Assembly (NCBI GenBank): GCA_034933685.1
Contig: JAYFNB010000011.1
Coordinates: 58,139-122,138, forward strand
Reading direction: 5' to 3'
Length of the DNA: 64,000 nucleotides
Source of the DNA: UBA8514 sp034933685
Lineage (GTDB): Bacteria; Bacillota; Clostridia; Lachnospirales; Anaerotignaceae
Positions 1-8,175 of this stretch are shown here, in pieces. Under the pieces are notes generated by a model, which worked only from the letters and a program-made list of their open reading frames with translations, did no database searches and had not been told where the DNA came from. The translations under genes and the position numbers were made by a program. How positions within the stretch are numbered: the stretch's first letter is position 1; each line of letters begins with the position of its first letter.

Positions 1-1078
1 GCCAGACATTATTGCTGTACATACCACTTGCCTTTCGGAAACCATTGGTGACGACTTAAATGCAATTATTACCGATATTGATATACCTGAAAGCAAGTAT
101 ATAGTTCATTGCAATACACCAAGCTACAAGGGCTCTCATATAACAGGCTTTACAAATATGGTTTCAGGCTTTATTAATTATCTTTCTAAAAAATCCGGTG
201 TGGCAAGCGAAAAAATTTGTGTTATGCCTGGTTTTGTAAACCCTGGTGACATTAGAGAGTATAAAAAGCTTCTTAAAGCAATGAAGGTGGATTTTACGAT
301 GCTGCCCGACACCAGCGGTGTTATGGATTCGCCAATGACAGGCAAATTTGAAATGTATCCTCAAGGAGGAACACGCATACCCGATATTATTGCTTTGGGC
401 GACTGTAAAAAAACCATTGCTTTAGGGCTTCAAACTTCTGAGGCTTCGGCAGAAGTGCTTCGTAAAAAATGCGGTGTTGAATATGAAGCAATGCCACTGC
501 CTATGGGTGTTGAGCTTACAGACAAATTTATTATGGCTCTTCAAGATTTATCTAAGGAAGAAATTCCTTATGAAATTGAAGAGGAAAGAGGTCAGCTTGT
601 AGATATGATGTTGGATATTCATCCTTACACCTACGGCAAAACAGTAGCTATTTATGGTGACCCAGACACAGTTTTAGGCATAACTGCATTTGTGCTTGAG
701 ATGGGAATGATTCCTAAATATGTTATAACAGGGACACCAGGAGTGGCGTTTGAAAAGAAAGCAAAAGAGTTATTTGATAAATTTGCAGTGACAGACTGCA
801 TTGCAAAAGCCGATACAGACTTATTCTACCTTCACCAGTTAATAAAAAATGAAAAAGTAGACTTGCTAATTGGCGGAACTCATGGTAAAACTATTGCAAG
901 GGCAGAAGATATTCCTTTGGTTAGAATGGGATTTCCTATTATCGACCGTTATATACATTCCTATATGCCTTTAGTTGGCTATAAAGGTGCAATGCGTATG
1001 GCAGAACAAATTGCCAATGCATTAATGGATTATCAAGACAGCCACTGCGATGAAAAAGATTTAGAAGTAGTAATGTAA
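1..1078 (+). CDS. nifK: Nitrogenase MoFe protein beta chain (NifK), 5' end outside window
   Basis: The reading frame is open from base 2 and encodes the last 358 residues, so about 100 N-terminal residues, including the first P-cluster cysteines, lie upstream. The first residues, PDIIAVHTTCLSET, contain the conserved P-cluster cysteine region, and PDTSGVMDSP, EEERGQLVDMM, KYVITGTPG and VRMGFPIIDRY match the short clostridial NifK type. With NifD it forms the alpha2beta2 protein that reduces N2 in the cytoplasm. This short clostridial type also resembles VnfK and AnfK, so the metal type cannot be fixed without nifD and any G subunit upstream. A strong terminator follows directly, separating nifK from nifE. 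Confidence 0.88.
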   Translation, partial: PDIIAVHTTCLSETIGDDLNAIITDIDIPESKYIVHCNTPSYKGSHITGFTNMVSGFINYLSKKSGVASEKICVMPGFVNPGDIREYKKLLKAMKVDFTMLPDTSGVMDSPMTGKFEMYPQGGTRIPDIIALGDCKKTIALGLQTSEASAEVLRKKCGVEYEAMPLPMGVELTDKFIMALQDLSKEEIPYEIEEERGQLVDMMLDIHPYTYGKTVAIYGDPDTVLGITAFVLEMGMIPKYVITGTPGVAFEKKAKELFDKFAVTDCIAKADTDLFYLHQLIKNEKVDLLIGGTHGKTIARAEDIPLVRMGFPIIDRYIHSYMPLVGYKGAMRMAEQIANALMDYQDSHCDEKDLEVVM

Positions 1079-1083
1079 TTTAT

Positions 1084-1129
1084 AAAGAGCTTTTGACAAA
1101 GACGTCGGTTTTTGTTAAAAGCTCTTTTT
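1084..1129 (+). terminator. Rho-independent terminator after nifK
   Basis: A 17-bp stem (1084-1100 with 1111-1127, one G-U pair) encloses a 10-nt loop and ends in a T run. It ends the structural gene transcript six bases after the nifK stop, so the cofactor genes downstream need readthrough or their own promoter. Confidence 0.85.
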
Positions 1130-1144
1130 AATTTAAATCAAAGC

Positions 1145-1179
1145 CCATAGTCTAGGTGAACCCAAGCCCTAAGCTATGG
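1145..1179 (+). promoter_or_regulatory. Compact hairpin in the nifK-nifE gap, function unknown
   Basis: CCATAG (1145-1150) pairs with CTATGG (1174-1179). After a 2x2 internal loop, TAGG (1153-1156) pairs with CCTA (1168-1171), leaving an 11-nt loop TGAACCCAAGC. No T run follows, so it is not a simple terminator. The remaining gap (1180-1380) is AT-rich leader; I see no clear promoter, but an AAGGAAG ribosome site precedes nifE. Confidence 0.4.
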
Positions 1180-1380
1180 ATATTGTTATTTATAGAAAAA
1201 TTGGAAACGATGGTTTAATGTTATCAAAAAATTAATTTACAAAAAATTTAGTTGCTCCATAGCATTTTATTGCAGAAAATGCCCTTTACGCTCCATTTTT
1301 TGCCGCTAAATCTAAATTTATTTTTTGATATTTGAAATAAACAGCGTTTCCTTAGAAAATACAGCGAAGGAAGTGGGTTT

Positions 1381-2739
1381 ATGGACAAAATTTTAGAAGA
1401 AAGAAAGCAGTCCATTGTTTTGAAAAATGATGTTGGGTGCTGTGGAACTGGAATTAACTGCGATTCCAATAGCGTGTCTGGTGCTGTAAGCCAAAGAGCT
1501 TGTGTATACTGTGGGGCAAGAGTTGTATTAAACCCAATTACGGATGCTTTTCATATTGTACATGGACCCATTGGCTGTGCCAGCTACACATGGGATATTC
1601 GGGGAAGTTTAACCAGTGATGATGATGTATTTAGAACCAGTTTTTCAACAGATTTAAGGGAACAGGATGTAATATTTGGCGGTGAGAAAAAACTGGAGGC
1701 GGCAATAGAAGAAACTGTAAGCAAGTATCACCCTAAATTAATATTTGTTTATGCAACTTGTATTGTTGGGGTTATTGGTGATGACGTTGAAGCAATTTGC
1801 AAAAGGATGTCCCAGAAGTACGATATGCATGTAGTGCCTGTAAAATCTCCAGGGTTTTCTGGAAATAAATCCACAGGGTACAGAATGGCATGCGATGCTA
1901 TCATGCAAGTTATTTCCCAATACAAAGACCAACCAAAGGTTCAGGGAATTAATATTTTAGGCGATTTCAACCTTGCAGGAGAGATGTGGATAATTAAAAG
2001 CTATATGGAAAAGATAGGAATTAAGGTTTTATCCACCTTTACAGGGGATGCCAATTTTGAAAGCATGAAAAAATCATCTGCCGCAACCCTTAATATTGTG
2101 CAGTGTGCAGGCTCTAGCACCTATTTAGCAAACCGAATGCAAGAAGAAATGGGAATTCCATTTGTAAAGGTAAGTTTTTTTGGCGTAGAGGATACAACAG
2201 CTTCCCTTATAAAGGTTGCCGACGCTTTAGGCGATAAAACAGCCAGAGAAAAAGCCATTAGCTTTTGCAAAGAAGAAAGTGAAAAAATTGAAGGTTTTCT
2301 TAACCAATATAAGCAGAATTTGCAAGGAAAAAAAGCGGCAATTTATGTTGGCGGTGGCTTTAAGGCAATTTCCCTTATTAGGCAGTTTAGGGAATTAGGC
2401 ATTGAAACCGTAGTAGTTGGAACGCAGACAGGGAAAAAAGACGAATACGAAGTGATTGAAAGTATTGTTGAAAAAGACACAGTAATATTGGATGATGCAA
2501 ACCCAGCAGAGCTTGAAAAGTATATGAAAGAAAAGAATGCAGATATTTTAGTTGGCGGTGTAAAGGAAAGACCTCTTGCTTACAAATTAGGCATTGCATT
2601 TTGCGACCATAACCATGAAAGAAAGCACCCGCTTGCTGGCTTTGATGGAGTTGTGAATTTTGTTACCGAAATAAATGGCAGTATCAATCACCCTGTATGG
2701 CAGTATATGAGGCAGAAGGAGGCGTTTACATATGAGTAA
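1381..2739 (+). CDS. nifE: Nitrogenase cofactor scaffold protein NifE
   Basis: NifE pairs with NifN to form the scaffold on which the NifB-made iron-sulfur core matures into the nitrogenase cofactor. The 452 residues are the usual length. P-cluster-like ligand cysteines are visible at C44 (in CVYCGAR), C66 (in GPIGCASY) and C127 (in YATCIVGVIGDD), followed by the family motif VKSPGFSGNKSTGY. The fold is that of the NifD/NifK/NifE/NifN family. The stop codon lies inside the start of the next gene (8-nt overlap), so NifE and the NifN-NifB fusion are probably translationally coupled, as suits two partners needed in equal amounts. Confidence 0.93.
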   Translation: MDKILEERKQSIVLKNDVGCCGTGINCDSNSVSGAVSQRACVYCGARVVLNPITDAFHIVHGPIGCASYTWDIRGSLTSDDDVFRTSFSTDLREQDVIFGGEKKLEAAIEETVSKYHPKLIFVYATCIVGVIGDDVEAICKRMSQKYDMHVVPVKSPGFSGNKSTGYRMACDAIMQVISQYKDQPKVQGINILGDFNLAGEMWIIKSYMEKIGIKVLSTFTGDANFESMKKSSAATLNIVQCAGSSTYLANRMQEEMGIPFVKVSFFGVEDTTASLIKVADALGDKTAREKAISFCKEESEKIEGFLNQYKQNLQGKKAAIYVGGGFKAISLIRQFRELGIETVVVGTQTGKKDEYEVIESIVEKDTVILDDANPAELEKYMKEKNADILVGGVKERPLAYKLGIAFCDHNHERKHPLAGFDGVVNFVTEINGSINHPVWQYMRQKEAFTYE

Positions 2740-5383
2740 AACTAAAATAGAACCAATGGTTAGTTTAAACACAAATCCTTGCAAAATGTGTATGCCATTA
2801 GGGTCGGTTACGGCTTTTTACGGAATAAAAAACTGTATGTCAATTTTGCATGGCTCACAGGGGTGCAGTACATATATAAGAAGGCATATGGCAACCCATT
2901 ATAACGAACCTGTGGATATTGCTTCATCTTCCTTAACGGAAGAGGGAACGGTTTTTGGCGGAGAGAAAAATTTATTAAAGGGTTTGAAAAATTTAATTGA
3001 AATTTATCACCCAGAGGTTATTGGTGTTTCTACCACTTGCCTTGCAGAAACCATTGGCGAAGACTTGCCTAGAATGATTGGCAAATTTTATACAGAAAAT
3101 CCAGAACATAAAAATATAGAAATTATTCCTGTAAAATCTCCTGGCTATGGCGGAACACAGTATGAGGGATATTTTAGTGCAATTTACAGCATTGTAACAA
3201 ATGTTGCTGCGCAAACACAGGCTAACGATTACGTTAACGTAATTACAGCACCCCTTACACCAGCAGACACAAGGTTTTTAAAGCAAACCTTTGAAATGTT
3301 TGGAATGAAAATAATACTTTTGCCAGATGTATCTGAAAATTTAGACGGAGTTTACCAAGAGGAATACAACAAACTTCCAAAGGGCGGAACAGCCATTAGT
3401 GATATAAAGAAAATGGCAGGTGCTAAAGCTACAATAGAGTTATGCAGTGTTGAAATGAAAGATTCTGCGGGAAAATATTTGGAAGAAAAATTCTATGTGC
3501 CTTGCTACAGGGTTAATATGCCAGTTGGATTAAGGGATACGGATATTTTTTATGACTTACTTTCCAAACTAAGTGGAAAGGCAATTCCACAGGAGGTCAA
3601 AAACCAACGTGGCAGATATTTAGATGCCATGATTGATTCTCACAAATACAACGGCGAAGGTCGTGCTGTAATTTTCGGTGAACCAGACTATGTAGTTTCA
3701 ACAGTTAGGCTTTGTGCAGAAAATGGTGTAATGCCGTTGGTTGTTGCCACAGGCTCTGTCTGTTCAAACTTAAAGGAATTGCTGAAAGATGAAATTGATG
3801 ACCTTGCTAAAAGGTATTTTATAGATCGATATGAAATATTAAACGACGTGGACTTTAAAACAATAGAGACCATGGCGGCAGAGCTTAATGCAAATCTTTT
3901 AATAGGCAGTTCGGACGGAAGAAGAATGGAAGAATCACTGGAAATTCCATTAGTAAGAAGAGGTTTCCCAATACACGACAGAGTAGGCGGGCAAAGGCTT
4001 AGAATGTTGGGTTATGAAGGCTCATTGGATTATATGGAGGATATTGCAAATGCTGTGTTATCCAAAAAGGAAACGGAGTTTAGAGAAAAAATTCATGACA
4101 AGTATTATGAAAAAGGTATTAAGGAAGAAAAAGCAACACAGCCTTTAACAGAAGAAAAAGCAAAACAGCTTTTAATGGAAGAGAAAACAAAAAATCATCC
4201 TTGCTTTAACGGATGTGCTTCAAATACGGCAAGAATGCATTTAGCAGTGGCACCAAGGTGCAATATTCAGTGTAACTACTGTGTTAGAAAGTTTGATTGC
4301 CCAAATGAAAGCCGACCAGGAGTAACTTCAAAAATTCTTACACCAATAGAGGCATTGGAAAAGTACAAAATGGTTAAAAAGGAAATGGATAATTTGAAGG
4401 TGGTTGGAATTGCAGGCCCTGGAGATGCGTTGGCTAACTTTGATGAAACCAAAAAGACTTTAGAATTAATTCGTGATTTTGACCCAGAAGTGACCTTTTG
4501 CTTATCCACCAACGGACTTATGCTTCCCCAGTATGCCAATGAATTAATAAGGTTAGGGGTAAGCCATGTAACAGTTACAATTAACGCTGTGGATATTAAC
4601 ATTGGTGCAAAAATTTATAAACATATAGACTACAACGGAATTCGTTTTGAAGGTGAAAGTGCGGCGGCTATTTTGCTTGCAAATCAGTTAAGCGGATTAA
4701 GAATTCTTACTGCGGCGGGAATAATTTGCAAGGTAAATATTGTAACCCTTAAAGGTATTAACGATAAGCATATTCCAAAAATTGTGGAAACAGTAAAAGA
4801 AATAGGCTGTTATATTACCAACATTATGCCGTTTATTCAGGTAGAAGGTAGTGCATTTGAGCATTTGGAAACCTTAAGCAATAAAGAGATAAACGAAATA
4901 AGAACCCTTTGCGGTGAGACTATGAAGCAGATGTACCATTGCAGACAGTGTAGGGCAGATGCCATTGGAACGCTAGATAATGACAGGTCGTTGGAATTTT
5001 CAGGGTGCAAGGGCAGTTGCAGTTCACAAAAAATTGAAGAAGGAACAAGCTATACCTTTGCCGTTGCTTCAAAAAGCGGTATGTTGGTAGATACTCATTT
5101 TGGTCACGTTTCTGAACTTTACATATATGAATATAAAAACGGCGATGTGCGTTACAAGGAAAAAAGAGAAATTAAGAAGTATTGCACAGGTGAAGAAAAC
5201 TGCGGTGAAGAAAAAGACAAAATAGAAAGCATAATGAAAGCCATTGGAGAATGCGACGGAGTTATTGCAATGAGAATAGGGGAAGCACCAAAAGAAAAGC
5301 TTAGAAAAAAGAACATCAAAGTGTTCTCTACATACGACAGAATAGATGAAGCAGTAAAGAGTGCGGCACAGCAAATGTGTTAA
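2732..5383 (+). CDS. nifN-B: NifN-NifB fusion: cofactor scaffold plus radical-SAM NifB-co synthase
   Basis: An 883-residue fusion of two cofactor-assembly steps. Residues 1 to about 470 are NifN, with GSQGCSTYIRRH, the NifE/K-like TTCLAETIGED and VKSPGYGGTQYEGY. After a charged linker comes NifB, a radical S-adenosylmethionine enzyme with the CX3CX2C motif at C510, C514 and C517 (RCNIQCNYC). It inserts carbide and a ninth sulfur to build NifB-co. The last 100 or so residues (FAVASKSGMLVDTHFGHV onward) are a NifX/NafY-like cofactor-binding domain. The same fusion is known in C. pasteurianum. It overlaps nifE by 8 nt. Fusing scaffold and NifB would let the precursor be handed over directly; that benefit is an inference. 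Confidence 0.94.
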   Translation: MSKTKIEPMVSLNTNPCKMCMPLGSVTAFYGIKNCMSILHGSQGCSTYIRRHMATHYNEPVDIASSSLTEEGTVFGGEKNLLKGLKNLIEIYHPEVIGVSTTCLAETIGEDLPRMIGKFYTENPEHKNIEIIPVKSPGYGGTQYEGYFSAIYSIVTNVAAQTQANDYVNVITAPLTPADTRFLKQTFEMFGMKIILLPDVSENLDGVYQEEYNKLPKGGTAISDIKKMAGAKATIELCSVEMKDSAGKYLEEKFYVPCYRVNMPVGLRDTDIFYDLLSKLSGKAIPQEVKNQRGRYLDAMIDSHKYNGEGRAVIFGEPDYVVSTVRLCAENGVMPLVVATGSVCSNLKELLKDEIDDLAKRYFIDRYEILNDVDFKTIETMAAELNANLLIGSSDGRRMEESLEIPLVRRGFPIHDRVGGQRLRMLGYEGSLDYMEDIANAVLSKKETEFREKIHDKYYEKGIKEEKATQPLTEEKAKQLLMEEKTKNHPCFNGCASNTARMHLAVAPRCNIQCNYCVRKFDCPNESRPGVTSKILTPIEALEKYKMVKKEMDNLKVVGIAGPGDALANFDETKKTLELIRDFDPEVTFCLSTNGLMLPQYANELIRLGVSHVTVTINAVDINIGAKIYKHIDYNGIRFEGESAAAILLANQLSGLRILTAAGIICKVNIVTLKGINDKHIPKIVETVKEIGCYITNIMPFIQVEGSAFEHLETLSNKEINEIRTLCGETMKQMYHCRQCRADAIGTLDNDRSLEFSGCKGSCSSQKIEEGTSYTFAVASKSGMLVDTHFGHVSELYIYEYKNGDVRYKEKREIKKYCTGEENCGEEKDKIESIMKAIGECDGVIAMRIGEAPKEKLRKKNIKVFSTYDRIDEAVKSAAQQMC

Positions 5384-5414
5384 TACATTCAGTATACTTT
5401 AAGGAGGAATTTTT

Positions 5415-5723
5415 ATGGTACAGCCTAAATATCATGTTTTTATATGCACAAGTTGCCGAATTAACGGACAGCAGAAGGGGTATTGCTTTCAAAAGGGAGC
5501 AGTTGGCTTGGTAGAAAGATTTATGGAAGAAATAGAGGACAGAGATATGTCTGGAGAAGTGGTTATTAATAACACAGGATGTTTCGGTATCTGCGAGAAA
5601 GGGCCGATTGTTGTGGTGTATCCTGAAGCGGTTTGGTATGGAAATGTTACCGCAGACGATGTGGAAAGAATTTTTGATGAACACTTTGAAAAGGGAGAAC
5701 CAGTGAAAGACTTAATGATTTAA
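5415..5723 (+). CDS. Thioredoxin-like [2Fe-2S] ferredoxin
   Basis: A 102-residue protein with cysteines at C11, C14, C24, C56 and C60, the positions and spacing of the C. pasteurianum [2Fe-2S] ferredoxin, plus the conserved stretches TGCFGIC, GPIVVVYPE and WYGNVTADD. This fold is a thioredoxin-like dimer carrying one [2Fe-2S] cluster per subunit. The C. pasteurianum protein has been linked to the MoFe protein; a role in electron supply or cofactor assembly here is inferred from its place between nifN-B and nifV. An AGGAGG ribosome site precedes the ATG. Confidence 0.92.
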   Translation: MVQPKYHVFICTSCRINGQQKGYCFQKGAVGLVERFMEEIEDRDMSGEVVINNTGCFGICEKGPIVVVYPEAVWYGNVTADDVERIFDEHFEKGEPVKDLMI

Positions 5724-5762
5724 AGAAATTACCTTTAAACTGCGCAGTGGGGTGAGAACGTA

Positions 5763-6749
5763 ATGATAAGAATAATAGACGCAACATTAGCTAATTTAGA
5801 CCATTATAATGTAAGCCAAGAACAATTGTATGCATTTTGTAAGTATATTGGGCAGATTGGAATTGTGGATTTAGAAATATCCGTCAAAGCCTACCATATC
5901 ATGAAAACTCTGCCTCAAGGAATTCGCTTTTACCTGCGCCTAGAACCATTTGATAAAATAAGCGATTATGCAGATGGTATTTATAAATACATCATTCCAC
6001 ATAGTAATAACATTGAAAAATGTGTAAGCAGTTTTCAGATAAACGATATAAAAGAAGTGGGATTGTTAAGGCAATATGCTAATTTAGACCACGTTAAAAT
6101 TGTAGGGCTTGATGACCTTATGTGCAACAATTATGCATTTGTAATGAATGAAATAAGAACCATATTTGATGGTAAAACAATAAATTTTTGCCCCGAAAAC
6201 ACCTACGATTGTGCCAGTGCTTTATGTGTATTATGGCTTTTGGCAGGAGGCAAAGAAGTTACCACATCTTTTGCGGGAATCGGCAATTTAGCCGCAACGG
6301 AAGAGGTTTATATGGGAATGCATGTAATTAGCAGGTACAAAGTAAACCAAAGCCTTGCAGTGTTAGAAAACTTAACAAATTTGTATGAAGAGATTACAGA
6401 CAATAAAATTTCTTCCATTAAACCTATTATTGGAAAAACAATTTTTCATGTAGAATCTGGAATTCATGTGGATGGTATTCTTAAAAATCCTGCTAATTAT
6501 GAGGCTTATAAACCCGAATTAGTAGGAAAAGAAACCACAATTGTAATTGGTAAACACTCTGGCAGTAATTCAATTAAAATAAAGTGCAAAGAACATGGCA
6601 TAAAGATAACGGATATGTCTAAAATTAATTGTATTTTGAAAAAGATTAAGCAGCTTTGCATGGAAAAACGAAGAGGATTAAGTGATGAGGAATTTTTGAA
6701 AGTAGTTTGCGAGGTGCTTGCCCATGAAAGAGAAAAGATGGATAGTTGA
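5763..6749 (+). CDS. nifV: Homocitrate synthase, omega subunit (NifV-omega)
   Basis: This 328-residue protein is the C-terminal-type half of a split homocitrate synthase, which condenses acetyl-CoA with 2-oxoglutarate to make the organic ligand of the cofactor. The second half holds the conserved HVESGIHVDGI and KHSGSN motifs. The N-terminal 200 residues look like a diverged TIM barrel: it starts IRIIDATLANL instead of the catalytic DTTLRDGEQ. The catalytic barrel is supplied by the next gene, NifV-alpha, whose start lies inside this gene. The omega-before-alpha order is that of C. pasteurianum. Confidence 0.88.
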   Translation: MIRIIDATLANLDHYNVSQEQLYAFCKYIGQIGIVDLEISVKAYHIMKTLPQGIRFYLRLEPFDKISDYADGIYKYIIPHSNNIEKCVSSFQINDIKEVGLLRQYANLDHVKIVGLDDLMCNNYAFVMNEIRTIFDGKTINFCPENTYDCASALCVLWLLAGGKEVTTSFAGIGNLAATEEVYMGMHVISRYKVNQSLAVLENLTNLYEEITDNKISSIKPIIGKTIFHVESGIHVDGILKNPANYEAYKPELVGKETTIVIGKHSGSNSIKIKCKEHGIKITDMSKINCILKKIKQLCMEKRRGLSDEEFLKVVCEVLAHEREKMDS

Positions 6750-7551
6750 CACAACCCTTAGAGATGGAGAGCAAAGCCCAGGAATAGCTTTTGCTCAAGA
6801 GGATAAAATTGAGCTTGCCATAATGCTGGATAAATTAGGGGTGCATGAAATTGAGGCAGGAATACCAGAAATGAAGGTTGAAAGCATTAACTACATAGAA
6901 GAAATAAAAAAAGAATGTCATAGTGCAAAAATTTCCTTATGGACAAGAATGAATGTGGAGGATGTTAAGTTTGCGGTATCTTTTAAACCCGATATTTTGC
7001 ATATTGGTGTTCCAGTTTCCTATGTTCAAATTTACAGCAAGCTAAAGAAAAATAAGTTATGGGTACAAAAAACCTTGGAAGAATGTATGAAAATTACATC
7101 AAAGGCAGAGGTTGAGGTTACCGTTGGTTTTGAGGACGCATCAAGGTCTGACGAAGGGTTTCTTATGAGCATGGTGAAGCTTACAAAAAATTACGGAGGC
7201 ACTAGAATTAGGCTTGCCGACACCGTAGGAATTCTTACGCCACAAAGGGCAGGCAGTTTGGTTAAAAAACTTGTGCAAGAGGCAGAAACAGAGCTGGAAT
7301 TCCATGCACATAATGACCTTGGCATGGCGGTAGCAAATTCTATTGAAAGTGCAAAATGCGGAGCAAATTATATTGACTGCACTTTGCTAGGAATTGGAGA
7401 AAGAAGCGGAAACTGCGATTTGTATAAGTTTTTAAACTCCTGCGACAGAACCTTTGACTTTGGAATTGATAAAAATAACGTGAAAAAAATAGAAAAAGTG
7501 TTATTAACTAAAATATGCAGGGGTGAGTTAGATGATAGGTATACTTTTTAA
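6724..7551 (+). CDS. nifV: Homocitrate synthase, alpha subunit (NifV-alpha)
   Basis: The catalytic TIM-barrel half of homocitrate synthase, 275 residues. It carries VDTTLRDGEQSPG near the N terminus (metal and 2-oxoglutarate binding) and the metal-binding FHAHNDLGMA near residue 195. It lacks the C-terminal part, which lies in the preceding omega gene. ATG 6724 was chosen because GAGGTG sits 7 nt upstream; the in-frame TTG at 6718 falls in that spacer. The gene overlaps omega by 26 nt and the next gene by 20 nt, so all three are tightly coupled. Confidence 0.9.
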   Translation: MKEKRWIVDTTLRDGEQSPGIAFAQEDKIELAIMLDKLGVHEIEAGIPEMKVESINYIEEIKKECHSAKISLWTRMNVEDVKFAVSFKPDILHIGVPVSYVQIYSKLKKNKLWVQKTLEECMKITSKAEVEVTVGFEDASRSDEGFLMSMVKLTKNYGGTRIRLADTVGILTPQRAGSLVKKLVQEAETELEFHAHNDLGMAVANSIESAKCGANYIDCTLLGIGERSGNCDLYKFLNSCDRTFDFGIDKNNVKKIEKVLLTKICRGELDDRYTF

Positions 7552-8167
7552 TGAAGAAGGAAGCTTGACGGATTTTTACAATGTTCATTGTATTAAAATA
7601 TATGATAAAAAAGAAAACTTTCAGGTAGTTAAAACCATCGAAAACTTTACTTTAGACACGGCAAATCTTTCTGCCTTTAGAGGTGGCTTAAGCCAAATAC
7701 TAAATGAGTTGAAAGAATGTAAAGTTTTGGTGGGAAGTGTTATAACAGGAATTCCCTTTTATTTTTTTAATCAAAATGGAATTAGTGTGTGTGAGGCAGA
7801 GGCGTTTTCCCAAGAATTATTAGAACAGCTTTACCAAGATTATGTACTTATTTCACCAGAAGAAAAAAATGATAAACAAGTGAATGAGGAAAAAGTAATT
7901 ATGCCTATTGAGCCAATGCCAGTAAACAGTGACGGCGAATACTTTTTGGATTTTGTTGAACTGCAAAAAAACAGGCCAGAAATATCCTCTAAAAAAGCCT
8001 TGCTTCCCTTTTTTTATAATACTTTATTCCAAAAGCTAACAATAGTATGCAGTCACGTAATGCCATGGTTGGAAGGATTTTTGCAACAAAGAAACCTTAT
8101 ATATAATGTAAAACGAGAAGACGGTAAATTCATTTTAGAAATTACACATAAAGTTTGCAAAGATTGA
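7532..8167 (+). CDS. anfO: AnfO-family nitrogenase accessory protein
   Basis: The 211-residue protein matches the AnfO family in order: an N-terminal start on IGILFNEEGS, CKVLVGSVITGIPFYFF in the middle, then YFLDFVELQ, SSKKALLPFF and VCSHVMPWLEG, ending near a conserved cysteine. AnfO is best known from iron-only nitrogenase operons, where it is needed for full activity; its chemical role is not settled. Here it sits at the end of a clostridial nif operon, starting inside nifV-alpha. Whether an anfG-like gene lies upstream of this window cannot be seen. The symbol reflects family membership only. Confidence 0.78.
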   Translation: MIGILFNEEGSLTDFYNVHCIKIYDKKENFQVVKTIENFTLDTANLSAFRGGLSQILNELKECKVLVGSVITGIPFYFFNQNGISVCEAEAFSQELLEQLYQDYVLISPEEKNDKQVNEEKVIMPIEPMPVNSDGEYFLDFVELQKNRPEISSKKALLPFFYNTLFQKLTIVCSHVMPWLEGFLQQRNLIYNVKREDGKFILEITHKVCKD

Positions 8168-8175
8168 GGTGTTTT

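Noticed and set aside
1..1078. Reading the K subunit as AnfK or VnfK
   Set aside because: Motifs fit the short clostridial NifK better, and nifE, nifN-B and nifV do not separate the types. Kept as nifK with the doubt noted.
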